A stretch of 64,000 nt of DNA from Gammaproteobacteria bacterium (GTDB taxonomy: Bacteria > Pseudomonadota > Gammaproteobacteria > Pseudomonadales > Pseudohongiellaceae), in the NCBI GenBank assembly GCA_030654835.1, contig JAURWS010000026.1, positions 1-64,000 on the forward strand, read 5' to 3'. Below the pieces are notes generated by a model that did not search any database, had not been told where the DNA came from, and saw nothing but the letters and a program-made list of their open reading frames with translations. A program made the position numbers and the translations under genes. Shown here piece by piece: positions 9,546 through 18,282 of this stretch (its first letter is position 1; every line of letters begins with the position of its first letter).

Positions 9546-9689
9546 TGTGGGAGCGGGCCTGCCCGCGACGGGCGCAGTGCCAACTTCAATCGCGAGCAGG
9601 CTCGCTCCCACCTTGTCTCATTTGTGGGAGCGGGCCTGCCCGCGATTGATACAGGCACGCGACTCATCGCGGGCAGGCCCGCTCCCACA
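9546..9689. repeat. Cluster of four REP units (BIME-like)
   Basis: Four units of the TGTGGGAGCGGGC family alternate in direction: forward 9546-9568, reverse 9586-9611, forward 9623-9649 and reverse 9664-9689. They form two inverted pairs of slightly different sequence (GAGCAGGCTCG and GGGCAGGCCCG cores). The cluster fills the space between ribF and ileS, two genes normally transcribed together, and starts only four bases beyond the ribF stop. It could attenuate read-through or protect the ribF mRNA 3' end. Confidence 0.92.
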
Positions 9690-9693
9690 GTTT

Positions 9694-10653
9694 TTAAAGG
9701 GGCATTTCTTTTTCAAAAAACTCTCTGGTGGTCTGCACATCAATCGCGATACGCGCCTGCAGCTCCTCCAGCGACGCGAACTTCTGCTCGTCACGGATCT
9801 TGTGGCGGAAGATCACCGTGATCTTCTCGCCGTAGATATCACTGTCAAAATCCAGCAGATGCACTTCCAGCACGGCCTTGCTGCTGTCCGTCACTGTCGG
9901 CCGATAGCCGATATTCGCCGCACCTTTCAGAAAGCGCTCCGCCATCTCCTCGTTATCCACGCGCACATCGCAGGCATACACGCCATGCAGCGGCAGCGTC
10001 TTGCGGTCGAGGCGCACATTGCAGGTCGGGAAGCCCAGATCGCGCCCCAACTGCTGCCCCTGCACCACCGTGCCGGAGATGCTATAGGGCCGATTGAGCA
10101 ACAGCTCTACCAGCTCGAAGTCGCCCCTGGCCAGCTGTTCACGCACATAGGTGCTGCTGATACGCACGCCATTGTGGACACAGCTGGCGGTCTCGACAAG
10201 CTCGAAACCATGCTGATCGCCATAGCGTTGCAGCATGGCGAAATCGCCACGCCGTTGATGACCGAAACGGAAGTCATTACCGATGATGAGACACTGCAGC
10301 CCGAGGCCATTTACCAGTATTGTCTCGATGTAGTCTTCGGCGCTGAGTCTGGCAAGCGCTGCGTCGAAGCGCAGCTTGTATACGAACTCGATGCCCTGCT
10401 CTTCCAGCAACTGCAGCTTCTCGCCCAGTTCACACAGGCGGGCGGGACAATCACGGGGCGTGGCAGCGAAGAATTCTTCGGGATGAGGTTCAATCAGAAT
10501 GACCAGCGACGGCACGCCGAACTCCGCCGCCTTGGCACGCAGTTGCTGCAGGATCAGTTGGTGGCCGGTGTGTACGCCATCAAATTTGCCAATCGTCGCA
10601 ACACAATGGCTGTGGTGGCGGCGAAAGCTGTCGGTGTCCTCGATCACTATCAT
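9694..10653 (-). CDS. ribF: Bifunctional riboflavin kinase / FAD synthetase
   Basis: RibF makes FMN from riboflavin and then FAD. The 319-residue protein has the N-terminal FAD synthetase domain (about 1-180), with the nucleotide-binding CVATIGKFDGVHTGHQ, the GNDFRFGHQRRGD segment and SSTYVREQLARGD. The C-terminal riboflavin kinase domain (about 185-310) has GRDLGFPTCNVRL, the LPLHGVYACDV strand and the acidic EVHLLDFDSDIYG motif. Length and order are typical. It lies upstream of ileS, as in most proteobacteria, but murJ, the usual gene before it, is replaced here by a small membrane protein gene. Confidence 0.96.
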   Translation of the reverse strand: MIVIEDTDSFRRHHSHCVATIGKFDGVHTGHQLILQQLRAKAAEFGVPSLVILIEPHPEEFFAATPRDCPARLCELGEKLQLLEEQGIEFVYKLRFDAALARLSAEDYIETILVNGLGLQCLIIGNDFRFGHQRRGDFAMLQRYGDQHGFELVETASCVHNGVRISSTYVREQLARGDFELVELLLNRPYSISGTVVQGQQLGRDLGFPTCNVRLDRKTLPLHGVYACDVRVDNEEMAERFLKGAANIGYRPTVTDSSKAVLEVHLLDFDSDIYGEKITVIFRHKIRDEQKFASLEELQARIAIDVQTTREFFEKEMPL

Positions 10654-10754
10654 GTTCTGAGTCGCAGCGGCAGCAGGCCGCGTGAGGGTATAAAAGCGCG
10701 CGATTATACCCGCTTATGCTGCGGGGCCTCAAAGAACTTTAGCCATTCCAAACC

Positions 10755-10973
10755 TTAGTCCTTCATTTTCAACCTTTCGGTGCCCTTCACAAACAGGATG
10801 CGGGCCCACAGGGCGACAAACAGCAGCACGATAAACTGCGAATAGAAGCCAGCGCCGAGCGAACCGGACTCTGCGTCCATGGCGATGGAGATCATGTTGA
10901 AAATCATCGCCACCACCATCGACACCAGCACGGCAGAGATCAATAGTTGGATAATGCCCATCATTCGAACCAT
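10755..10973 (-). CDS. Small two-helix membrane protein
   Basis: I do not recognise this 72-residue protein. It has two hydrophobic segments (about 5-29 and 43-61) and a short basic C-terminus (KGTERLKMKD), as expected of a small inner-membrane protein. A purine-rich GGGGTGTGAG precedes the ATG. It begins 23 bases after the stop of the upstream reductase gene on the same strand and ends 101 bases before ribF, so it may be co-transcribed with either. The lack of an overlapping plausible frame and the ribosome site support a real gene. Confidence 0.55.
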   Translation of the reverse strand: MVRMMGIIQLLISAVLVSMVVAMIFNMISIAMDAESGSLGAGFYSQFIVLLFVALWARILFVKGTERLKMKD

Positions 10974-10996
10974 CTCACACCCCGTCGAAAAATATC

Positions 10997-12025
10997 TTAT
11001 TGCGGAACATTCAGCACCAGTTTGCCGACCATGGTGCCGGACTCCAGCTTGGCGTGGGCCTTCAGCAGATTGGCAGCGTTCAGCGGGCCGTAGTGCTCGG
11101 TGCGGGTGTGACGCAACACACCGGCATCCAGCAGGCGCGAGGCCTCATTGAGCAACACGCCCTGTTCGGCAATGTCCGCCGTCTGGAAACGCGAACGGGT
11201 GAACATGAATTCCCAGGAGATCGAGACGCTCTTGGGTTTGAACAGGTTGATATTGACCGGCTGATTGGACTCGGTGTCCACGATCAGGCAGAGCTTGCCC
11301 TGGGGCAGAATCACGTCGGCCATGCCGTGCCAGTGCTGCGCAGTGCCCACCAGGCAGAGGATGTAATTCACGCCGGTCAGCCCCACACGCTTGAACTCAT
11401 CACCGAGCGCTTCGCGGTGATTGATCACCTGATCGGCGCCCATGTCGCGACACCACTGCTCAGTCTGCGGACGGGAGGCGGTGGCGATCACCTGCAGGCC
11501 CGCGACCTTCTTCGCCAGTTGTACGGCGATGGAACCCACACCTCCGGCACCGCCGATGATGAGGATGGACTTGCCCTTGTTGGCGGCAGCATCTTTGCTG
11601 ATGCCCATGCGTTCGAACAGCGCTTCCCATGCGGTAATCGTGGTCAACGGCATGGCGGCGGCGTCATCGAAGGACAGCGTCTTTGGCTTGCGGCCAACGA
11701 TACGCTCGTCGATCAGGTGATACTGGCCGTTGCAACCGGCACGCGTGACGTCCCCGGCGTAGAAAACTTCATCGCCCGCTTTGAACAACGAGCAATCCTC
11801 ACCAACCGCTTCGACTACACCGGCGCAGTCCCAGCCGAGAATGCGGGGCTGCGGCAGATTGGTGCCGGCGTTCATGCGGATCTTGGTGTCGACCGGGTTC
11901 ACCGATACGGCATGGACCTTCACCAGCAGAAATTTCCCGGACGCAACGGGCTTGGCAATCTCAACGTCCTGCAAGGCACTGACATCGGTGACCGGTAATG
12001 AATTCAATACTCCGACAGCTTTCAT
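10997..12025 (-). CDS. Zinc-type alcohol dehydrogenase-like / quinone oxidoreductase family protein
   Basis: This 342-residue medium-chain dehydrogenase/reductase has an N-terminal GroES-like domain (about 1-125, with GWDCAGVVEAVGEDCSLFKAGDEVFYAGD) and a Rossmann domain whose NADPH-binding motif is GGAGGVGSIAVQLAKK near residue 155. It resembles the 'zinc-binding alcohol dehydrogenase family' close to quinone reductases. The usual structural-zinc cysteine cluster is absent, so a zinc-free NADPH-dependent reductase acting on an enone or quinone is likely. The N-terminus MKAVGVLNSLP is typical of the group. The substrate is unknown. Confidence 0.8.
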   Translation of the reverse strand: MKAVGVLNSLPVTDVSALQDVEIAKPVASGKFLLVKVHAVSVNPVDTKIRMNAGTNLPQPRILGWDCAGVVEAVGEDCSLFKAGDEVFYAGDVTRAGCNGQYHLIDERIVGRKPKTLSFDDAAAMPLTTITAWEALFERMGISKDAAANKGKSILIIGGAGGVGSIAVQLAKKVAGLQVIATASRPQTEQWCRDMGADQVINHREALGDEFKRVGLTGVNYILCLVGTAQHWHGMADVILPQGKLCLIVDTESNQPVNINLFKPKSVSISWEFMFTRSRFQTADIAEQGVLLNEASRLLDAGVLRHTRTEHYGPLNAANLLKAHAKLESGTMVGKLVLNVPQ

Positions 12026-12273
12026 GCGTCTCTCTCCGTAGCCCTTATTAATTAGTAGCCTTTGTTAGTAGATGGCTTCATTGTTATTGGCGCCCGTCTT
12101 GGCGAGCAGGGCGGTATTATTGCACTGGCACAAGGCCAACGACAATCAGCCTGTCGGCTCAGAGGCTAGTGTCGTCCTGACGCCTGCCACTCAGAGCAGC
12201 CGTGCTATGATGGCCGCCGACTTCACATCAATCCAGACGCAGCGCATGGCGCGCGCGCACCTGCAGGCTCACC

Positions 12274-12675
12274 ATGCTTGGCAAGATACTCCTGACCTTT
12301 GGCATCATATTGATTGCCATCCTGTTTCTGCGCAAACACCGCCAGGACGAGCGGCTGCGTCTGCAGAAATTGCAGGGGCAGAAGCGCAGTGCCTTGCCCG
12401 GCACCGGCACTACCACCAAACCACCGCTGAGCGACTACCGTTTCGCCGCCTACCTGTTCCTGGCACTCATGTTCGGCGGCGGCAGCTACCTCTACTATCT
12501 GCGCTGGCAAGACGACACCAGTCTGGTGACCGTCATATTGCACAGCGATGGCGCGGCGAGCCCCGTCACCTATCAGGTCTACAAGAATCAACTGGAAACG
12601 CGCGCGTTTACCACTGTCGACGGCATCCGCGTGACAGTAGCCTCCAGTGAACGCATGGAAGTCATCGGGTTATAG
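12274..12675 (+). CDS. Hypothetical two-helix membrane protein next to an FdhF/YdeP enzyme
   Basis: This is a 133-residue protein with an N-terminal hydrophobic helix (about 3-20), a basic linker (residues 21-48, many Arg, Lys and Gln), a second helix (about 55-76) and a C-terminal soluble domain of about 55 residues. I do not recognise the family. It ends 11 bases before the molybdoenzyme gene on the same strand, so co-transcription is very likely. It could anchor or quality-control that enzyme, but this is inferred only from position. Confidence 0.6.
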   Translation: MLGKILLTFGIILIAILFLRKHRQDERLRLQKLQGQKRSALPGTGTTTKPPLSDYRFAAYLFLALMFGGGSYLYYLRWQDDTSLVTVILHSDGAASPVTYQVYKNQLETRAFTTVDGIRVTVASSERMEVIGL

Positions 12676-12686
12676 GGATCACAGCG

Positions 12687-14942
12687 ATGAGCACCTTCGA
12701 CAACCCCTCCGAACGCAATCCTCACAGCTTCCCCAGCGGCGCGAAAAAACTGCCAGTCGGTGGCGGCCTGAAAGCCATCCAGTACGTGCTTTCGATTGCC
12801 GGCGATGTCGGCCCCGGACGACTCGCAGCGGCGGTGCGCTCGAAGAACACCTGCAAGGCCTGCGCCTTCGGCACCGGAGGGCAACGGGGCGGGTTGCACA
12901 ATGAGCACAAAAGCGGCGTCGAGATCTGCAACAAGAACATTCAGGCGCAGTCGGGTGACCTGCGGCCCGCCATCCCCCGTGCGATATTCGAAGACAACTC
13001 CTTCACTGAATTGCGCCAGCTCAGCGGCCGACAACTCGAAGCCCTCGGGCGCCTCGGACATCCTCTTTACAAAGCCCCCGGGGCCGATCGTTACCGCATC
13101 ATCGATTACGATGACGCCATTCAGCGCATCGCCCAGCGCATGCGCCTGAGCGACCCGCAACGCAGTTTCTTTTACAGCTCCGGGCGCTCGTCCAACGAGG
13201 CCGCATTCATCCTGCAGCTGTTCGCCCGCCTCTTCGGCAGCAACCACGTCAACAACTGTTCCTACTATTGTCATCAGGCATCCGGTGTCGGACTGCAGGC
13301 AAGCATCGGCACCGGTACCGCGACCATCCAGTATCGGGATCTGGAACTGGCCGACGCGATCTTCGTCATCGGTGCCAATCCAGCGTCCAACCATCCGCGT
13401 TTCGTGAAGGTGTTGATCGAGTGTCGCCGTCGCGGTGGACAGATCATCGTCATCAACCCGGCGAAGGAACCCGGCCTGCTGCGCTTCGCCTCTCCCAGCG
13501 ACTTCCGCTCCATGATTGTGGGTGGCGCGCAGATCGCCTCCCACTATGTGCAGCCCCATGTCGGTGGCGACCTCGCCTTGCTCAGCGGCATTGCCAAGGC
13601 GGTGCTCGAAAACGGCGGAGAAGACAGCGATTTCATCGCCCGTCACTGCAATGGTTTCGATGACTACGAAAGCTATCTTCGCCAATTGGACTGGCCGACT
13701 CTCTCGGCAAAGTCAGGAGTGACCGAACAGCAGATCAGAGAGATCGCCGCCTATTATCAGTCCTCGCGCAACTGCATATTTAGCTGGGGCATGGGCATTA
13801 CCCACCACACCCAGGGTGTCGAGAATGTCGAAGCGATCAGCAATCTTGCGCTGCTGCGCGGCATGCTCGGCGCTCCCGGCCGTGGCCTGTTGCCGCTGCG
13901 CGGTCACAGCAATGTGCAGGGCGTGGGCTCGATGGGAGTGAGCCCAGCACTGAAGGAGTATGTATTCCACAACATCGAGCGCGAACTGGGCGTCACCCTT
14001 CCGACCACGCCTGGCATGGACACCTTGGCGTGCCTGCAGGCGGCAGCTGCAGGCAACATCGACATGGCCTTCCTGCTCGGCGGCAATCTCTACGCAGCCA
14101 CTCCGGATTCGGCATTCGCAGACTCGGCACTGACCGCGATTCCCTTCAAGGTGATGATCAATTCCACGCTGAATCTGAGCCATGTGCATGGCATCGGTGA
14201 CGAGTGCATCGTGCTGCCGATGCGCGTGCGTGACGAGGAGACGCAGCCGACGACACAGGAGTCGATGTTCAATTTCGTGCGCCTGAGTGATGGCGGGTTC
14301 GACAGAGTCGAAGGCCTGCGCTCCGAAGTCGGCATCATCAGCGCCATCGCGGCGGCGGTCATCCCTGCCGACGTGCTGGACTTCCGAGCGTTTGCCGAAC
14401 ATCGTCATATCCGCCGCGCGATTGCCACCATCATTCCGGGGTTTCACCAACTGGAAGCCATCGATGAGAACAAGGACGAGTTTCATATCGAAGGCCGTAC
14501 CCTGCGCCGCCCGGAATTTCCAACCCCTGATGGCAAGGCCTCTTTCCGGATACCGGCGCTCAGTCCAGAAAGCACTCCAGCAGATGCGGATCTGGCGGCA
14601 GGGCCTCACTACACTTTGACCAGCGTGCGCAGCGAGGGACAGTTCAACACCATCGTCTACACAGACAATGATGTCTATCGCGGTCAGACCGAACGCGCGA
14701 TTGTGCTGATGCATCCAGAAGATATGTTGAAAGAGGGGTTGGCAACAGACGCGCGTGTCACACTGTGCAACGCTACGGGAAACATGAAGGGATTGAAGGT
14801 AAAACCCTTCGATATTCGCCCCGGCAATCTGATGACTTATTTCCCCGAGGCCAATGTCCTGATTCCGCTGACGGTGGATCGCCGCAGCCAGACACCTGCG
14901 TTCAAATCGGTGCAGGTTGCTCTCTTTAAAGAATCCGATTGA
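12687..14942 (+). CDS. FdhF/YdeP family molybdopterin oxidoreductase
   Basis: This 751-residue protein belongs to the DMSO reductase superfamily and is of the YdeP type, annotated by similarity to formate dehydrogenase alpha subunits. The N-terminus carries only a CxxC pair (Cys56, Cys59 in CKACAFGTGG) before the cofactor domains. The SSGRSSNEAAF segment near 165 and Cys195-His196 in the CSYYCHQASG segment align with the molybdenum-ligand region of FdhF, with Cys in place of selenocysteine. GHSNVQGVGSMG and the C-terminal molybdopterin-binding barrel (about 610-750) are also present. It is cytoplasmic, with no Tat signal. No fdhD or electron-transfer subunit is adjacent. YdeP itself is linked to acid resistance in E. 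coli; the true substrate is not known. Confidence 0.85.
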   Translation: MSTFDNPSERNPHSFPSGAKKLPVGGGLKAIQYVLSIAGDVGPGRLAAAVRSKNTCKACAFGTGGQRGGLHNEHKSGVEICNKNIQAQSGDLRPAIPRAIFEDNSFTELRQLSGRQLEALGRLGHPLYKAPGADRYRIIDYDDAIQRIAQRMRLSDPQRSFFYSSGRSSNEAAFILQLFARLFGSNHVNNCSYYCHQASGVGLQASIGTGTATIQYRDLELADAIFVIGANPASNHPRFVKVLIECRRRGGQIIVINPAKEPGLLRFASPSDFRSMIVGGAQIASHYVQPHVGGDLALLSGIAKAVLENGGEDSDFIARHCNGFDDYESYLRQLDWPTLSAKSGVTEQQIREIAAYYQSSRNCIFSWGMGITHHTQGVENVEAISNLALLRGMLGAPGRGLLPLRGHSNVQGVGSMGVSPALKEYVFHNIERELGVTLPTTPGMDTLACLQAAAAGNIDMAFLLGGNLYAATPDSAFADSALTAIPFKVMINSTLNLSHVHGIGDECIVLPMRVRDEETQPTTQESMFNFVRLSDGGFDRVEGLRSEVGIISAIAAAVIPADVLDFRAFAEHRHIRRAIATIIPGFHQLEAIDENKDEFHIEGRTLRRPEFPTPDGKASFRIPALSPESTPADADLAAGPHYTLTSVRSEGQFNTIVYTDNDVYRGQTERAIVLMHPEDMLKEGLATDARVTLCNATGNMKGLKVKPFDIRPGNLMTYFPEANVLIPLTVDRRSQTPAFKSVQVALFKESD

Positions 14943-15095
14943 AAGATATCTGATTGAAATGCGATCACGTTGCAAGCGCGCGGATTGTTTCGCCAACAAA
15001 CCCGCTGCGCTGGCCTGCAGGAGCCGTTCGGTCTATCGAATCGCTGGGCTGGGACGGAGGTTTGCTGTTAGACTTACAGCATAAGAATTTAAACA

Positions 15096-15773
15096 ATGAC
15101 CATCATGCATTTATTCAAAAAACTTCTCTTGCTGCTGCTTCTAATTCCAGGCCTGCTTCATGCCACGGAAGAGATTGTCACGCTTGAGGACGGCAGCACG
15201 GTCAAGGTGTTCCTCTTCTATCCACAGAACGACGGCGAAGGCCCCTGGCCACTGACCGTATTGATGTCAGGTGGCACCGCCAACGAATACATTGTCCGCG
15301 CACAGTTCTGGCTGGGCTATGAACTGGCAAGTCGAGGCTGGGTCATCGCGGTGCCAGTCTCCCCGGATGACAATTCCTTCTTCGGCAGCAACGGCGAAAA
15401 AATCCCCAAAGTCATTGAGCATCTGCAGGAACTTCCCGCCATAGAAGATGGCAAGTCTCTACTGGTGGGGGTCTCAAATGGCGGCAGCTCTGCGCTGGAG
15501 ATTGCGAGCAAAAATCCCGAAGACTACTACGGCGTCGTCGCGGTACCCGGCATCATCCGCAACCCGTCCAACATCGGAAAATTCAACAATCTGCCTGTAT
15601 TCCTGCGTATCGGTGAAGACGATTATCTGGGCTGGAACCGCCATCTGCCGAGAATCGAAAAGGAACTGACTGCAGCCGGCGCCAGAGTGGATGCCAAACT
15701 GGTGCCGGATGGCAGTCATGTGTTCACGATCGACTGGGAAGAACTGCAGCCCTGGCTCGATTCACTTCAGTAG
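15096..15773 (+). CDS. Exported alpha/beta-hydrolase-like protein
   Basis: This 225-residue protein has a signal peptide (about residues 1-23, a run of leucines ending in LLHA). The mature part is a small alpha/beta-hydrolase with the nucleophile elbow GVSNGGSS (Ser about 129), a likely acid in the GEDDYLGW segment and a histidine in DGSHVF near the C-terminus. It resembles secreted dienelactone hydrolase or PHB-depolymerase-like small esterases. A second ATG four codons in (MHLFKK) is an equally possible start because no clear ribosome site precedes either. Its stop overlaps the end of the convergent lipoprotein gene by seven bases. Confidence 0.65.
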   Translation: MTIMHLFKKLLLLLLLIPGLLHATEEIVTLEDGSTVKVFLFYPQNDGEGPWPLTVLMSGGTANEYIVRAQFWLGYELASRGWVIAVPVSPDDNSFFGSNGEKIPKVIEHLQELPAIEDGKSLLVGVSNGGSSALEIASKNPEDYYGVVAVPGIIRNPSNIGKFNNLPVFLRIGEDDYLGWNRHLPRIEKELTAAGARVDAKLVPDGSHVFTIDWEELQPWLDSLQ

Positions 15774-16126
15774 CGAGTATTTTCCGTCCAGTAATCCGTC
15801 ACAACTCCCTCCTTGATTGCTACCGACAAGCGCCTCTCGACCTCACTCTCGACATCCACATGGAAGAACAGGAAGAGCCCGACCTCAGTGTCCACCTTGC
15901 TGGTGTTCTGGTAATGCCACACCTGGCTGCCATCGGCATGTTCCGTGCGACGGGAAGGTTCACCAAAAGTCTCCAACACCCAGACCTCTGTGGTATCTCC
16001 CGGCTCGATCCGCTGAGCCAGCTCCTCACTCCATTGCGAACTCCCGGCATGGCGGTCAGAGTCCACTGTGAAAAGGCATCCCGTCATGGCAAGCGTGCCC
16101 AATAGCAGCAATATTCTTGTAAACAT
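15767..16126 (-). CDS. Lipoprotein with SmpA/BamE-like domain
   Basis: This 119-residue protein has a signal peptide with a lipobox (LAMTGC, Cys about 17), so it should be a lipid-anchored envelope protein. The mature sequence contains VLETFGEPSRRTEHADGSQVWHYQNTS, which matches the SmpA/OmlA (BamE-like) pattern of a short helix-turn followed by a three-stranded sheet. It is too diverged and out of context to be called BamE itself. It is a single gene, convergent with and overlapping the hydrolase gene. Confidence 0.65.
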   Translation of the reverse strand: MFTRILLLLGTLAMTGCLFTVDSDRHAGSSQWSEELAQRIEPGDTTEVWVLETFGEPSRRTEHADGSQVWHYQNTSKVDTEVGLFLFFHVDVESEVERRLSVAIKEGVVTDYWTENTRY

Positions 16127-16331
16127 TTTAAGCTCCCTGTATTTCCGTTAGGTGTGATTGGTTGGCCTTGCTCATCCTAGGGGGGCTGGCTGAATCGAAC
16201 CTGAACGAAATTCGCGCACGTGACGAAATGCATCCATAGCGCGACAGCGTATTGTTTTCCCAATGTCCGGGAATTCCTCTATCATCCCCGGCACATCTTC
16301 TTACCCAATCCCACAGGAGTTCTCCCCAACC

Positions 16332-16700
16332 ATGTACACCTTCATCAAAATCGTCCATATGTCCTTCGCCATGATCTCGATACTCGGGTTTCTGGTCCGT
16401 GGCATCCTGAAGATCAATGAATCTCCGATCGTGGAGAAAAAACTGGTGAAGGTGCTGCCGCATGTCATCGACACCGTACTGCTGGCCAGTGCCATTGCAC
16501 TGGTGGTGATGTCGGGACAATATCCATGGGTGGCACCGTGGGTCGGCGCAAAAGTGCTCGGTCTGATTGTCTATATCGGCCTCGGGGTTGTCGTCATGCG
16601 CACCGCGAAAACCCGTCAGGCGCGCATCATCGCCTTCGCACTAGCTCTGGTCACCGCTGCCTATATTCTGATGGTCGCATCGACAAAAACAATTATGTAA
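16332..16700 (+). CDS. SirB2 family membrane protein
   Basis: This 122-residue inner-membrane protein has four predicted helices and the SirB2 pattern: MYTFIKIVHMSFAMISILGF at the start, KVLPHVIDTVLLASA in the second helix region and a WVGAKVLGLIVYIGLG third helix. SirB2 proteins were named for an invasion regulator of Salmonella, but their molecular function is unclear. I chose the ATG at 16332 over an earlier in-frame start because it begins the conserved helix and follows AGGAG by 12 bases. It stands alone between a divergent lipoprotein gene and a short transcription unit. Confidence 0.8.
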   Translation: MYTFIKIVHMSFAMISILGFLVRGILKINESPIVEKKLVKVLPHVIDTVLLASAIALVVMSGQYPWVAPWVGAKVLGLIVYIGLGVVVMRTAKTRQARIIAFALALVTAAYILMVASTKTIM

Positions 16701-16716
16701 GGCGCACAATTTCCGG

Positions 16717-16744
16717 TTGACTTCGAACTTAAAAGGCATAGACT
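16717..16744 (+). promoter_or_regulatory. Sigma-70-like promoter of a short transcription unit
   Basis: TTGACT (16717-16722) and TAGACT (16739-16744) are separated by 16 bases and match the -35 and -10 consensus at five and four positions. Transcription would start near 16751 and run to the strong terminator ending near 16998, giving an RNA of about 250 bases. Confidence 0.5.
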
Positions 16745-16798
16745 TCGCCCGGTCAAAACCCAGTTATTTTTTACAACTATCGCAAGTACTGAAACGAA

Positions 16799-16921
16799 AT
16801 GAATACTCTGATTTCCACATGGATTTACACAAGCGCGATGCAAACGCGTGACGCGGCCCTGGCCAACGGTCACCCGCTTTCCGTGCGCCTGGTCAAGACC
16901 GTGGAGGTCAACTTAGAGTAA
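16799..16921 (+). CDS. Possible 40-residue small protein (or part of a small RNA)
   Basis: An ATG-TAA frame of 40 codons lies between a sigma-70-like promoter (16717-16744) and a strong intrinsic terminator (16956-16998). The product starts MNTLISTWIYTSAMQTRDAA and ends with a Val/Leu-rich segment. It has no clear membrane helix. No good Shine-Dalgarno sequence is present; GAAACGAA precedes the ATG. The region may instead be a noncoding RNA. I do not recognise the peptide. Confidence 0.35.
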   Translation: MNTLISTWIYTSAMQTRDAALANGHPLSVRLVKTVEVNLE

Positions 16922-16955
16922 AACTTTCGATTCAATAATTATTGAACACCAGAAG

Positions 16956-16998
16956 AAGGCCTCTAAGTTCCAAAAGAATTTAGGGGCCTTTTTCTTTT
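16956..16998 (+). terminator. Strong rho-independent terminator
   Basis: A 15-base stem (16956-16970 pairing with 16976-16990, two G-U pairs) closes a five-base loop and is followed by a T-rich run TTCTTTTT. It ends the short transcription unit starting near 16751 and lies about 55 bases upstream of the MFS gene start, so that gene needs its own promoter or read-through. Confidence 0.85.
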
Positions 16999-17052
16999 TG
17001 GCGCGTTAAATCGCAAATGCTGACTCACGAGGTCGGGCATAGGGGGACTATT

Positions 17053-18279
17053 TTGTCTAAAAAAAGCAGACAACCAAAAACAGCAGCGGACGGCTTGCAT
17101 AGAAACGTCAGAATTATCTATGCACTCGCGTTCTTTCATACGTTCATGTTGATCGTACCGGTCATCGTGCCCTTCTTCGAATCGAAGGGGTTGAGTCTGG
17201 GCGAAATATTCTACCTGCAGGCCATCTATGCCACCTGCATCGTGGTACTTGAGGCGCCTTCCGGATATCTCGCCGACAGAATGGGACGTCGTACCGTTCT
17301 TCTCATCGGCAGTGTCGCGCAGGGCATCGGCTATCTGTGGCTCAATTTTGCAGATGGATTCATCGGCCTCGCAATTTTCGAACTGATACTGGGCGTGGCA
17401 GTAAGCATGATATCCGGCGCAGACCTGGCACTTCTGTATGACACGGAGAAAGCCTTGTCTGACTCCGAGGACGCACACACTGGCAGCATCGCTCATCTGA
17501 GCTTCACCAAGTCTGTCGCCGAGGGTTCGGGGGCATTGCTCGGCGGTGCGCTGGCGCTGTGGTCATTCGAGATCATGGTGCTGGCGCAGTCACTGGTGGC
17601 TTGGATCTGTCTGGTACTGGCATTGTTGTTGATCGAGCCGCCCTATAAAGGCAGCGACAACACCAGAAGAATGCCTGGCTTCAAGGCGATCTATACCCAC
17701 GTGTTGAAGGGCGATCGTATTCTGCGCAAGGTGTTTCTGGCGTTGCCAATCTACAACCTCACCACCTTTCATGTGGCCTGGCTGGTACAACCGTACTGGG
17801 AGGAGAAGGGCTTGTCGCTGGCGATGTTCGGGGCACTGTGGTTTGCGCAGAGTCTGACGGTGGCGATTGCCAACAGGTGCGGCTATGCCCTGGAGAAACG
17901 CCAGGGCGCGGTGTTCTCGTTGATGGTGATCGGTATTCTGCCTATCGTCGGGCACTTTGGCATGGCGTGGCTCGGCGGCTGGTTCGGAATCGGGGTGTGT
18001 TTCATCCTGTTCTTCTGCAGGGGTCTTTACCAGGTCATTCTGGTCAACGCGCTCAATCGACGTCTGCCGGGTGAAATGCGCGCCACGGTCAACTCGCTGA
18101 CCAGCCTGACGTTCCGGTTTGGTTTTATTCTGACCGGTCCGTTAATCGGTTATGTGGCCGAGACCTGGGGGCTGACGGTGGCATTGAACGCCTTGGCCGT
18201 CAGCTCGATCGTCATGTTTGCACTCGTCATGATGCCGCTGATCAAGGCCGTCATTGTGCTGCAGATGAAAGACGCCTGA
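17053..18279 (+). CDS. MFS transporter
   Basis: This is a major facilitator superfamily permease of about 408 residues with 12 predicted helices. The family signature between helices 2 and 3 is clear (APSGYLADRMGRRTVLLIG), and helix 4 carries the charged LGVAVSMISGADLALLYDTEKAL stretch. I prefer the TTG start at 17053 because AGGGGGA lies five bases upstream. The ATG twelve codons earlier (17017) has no ribosome site and sits right behind a terminator. The transported substrate cannot be told. A large inverted repeat begins at its stop codon, and a second one terminates transcription before glnK. Confidence 0.8.
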   Translation: MSKKSRQPKTAADGLHRNVRIIYALAFFHTFMLIVPVIVPFFESKGLSLGEIFYLQAIYATCIVVLEAPSGYLADRMGRRTVLLIGSVAQGIGYLWLNFADGFIGLAIFELILGVAVSMISGADLALLYDTEKALSDSEDAHTGSIAHLSFTKSVAEGSGALLGGALALWSFEIMVLAQSLVAWICLVLALLLIEPPYKGSDNTRRMPGFKAIYTHVLKGDRILRKVFLALPIYNLTTFHVAWLVQPYWEEKGLSLAMFGALWFAQSLTVAIANRCGYALEKRQGAVFSLMVIGILPIVGHFGMAWLGGWFGIGVCFILFFCRGLYQVILVNALNRRLPGEMRATVNSLTSLTFRFGFILTGPLIGYVAETWGLTVALNALAVSSIVMFALVMMPLIKAVIVLQMKDA

Positions 18280-18282
18280 GCG

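Noticed and set aside
9546-9689. Possible CRISPR array
   Set aside because: The four repeat units alternate in orientation and have unequal 11-17-base spacers, which fits REP/BIME elements and not a CRISPR.
13713-14999. 428-codon minus-strand frame opposite the FdhF/YdeP gene
   Set aside because: It has no recognisable motif and lies wholly within a well-supported gene.
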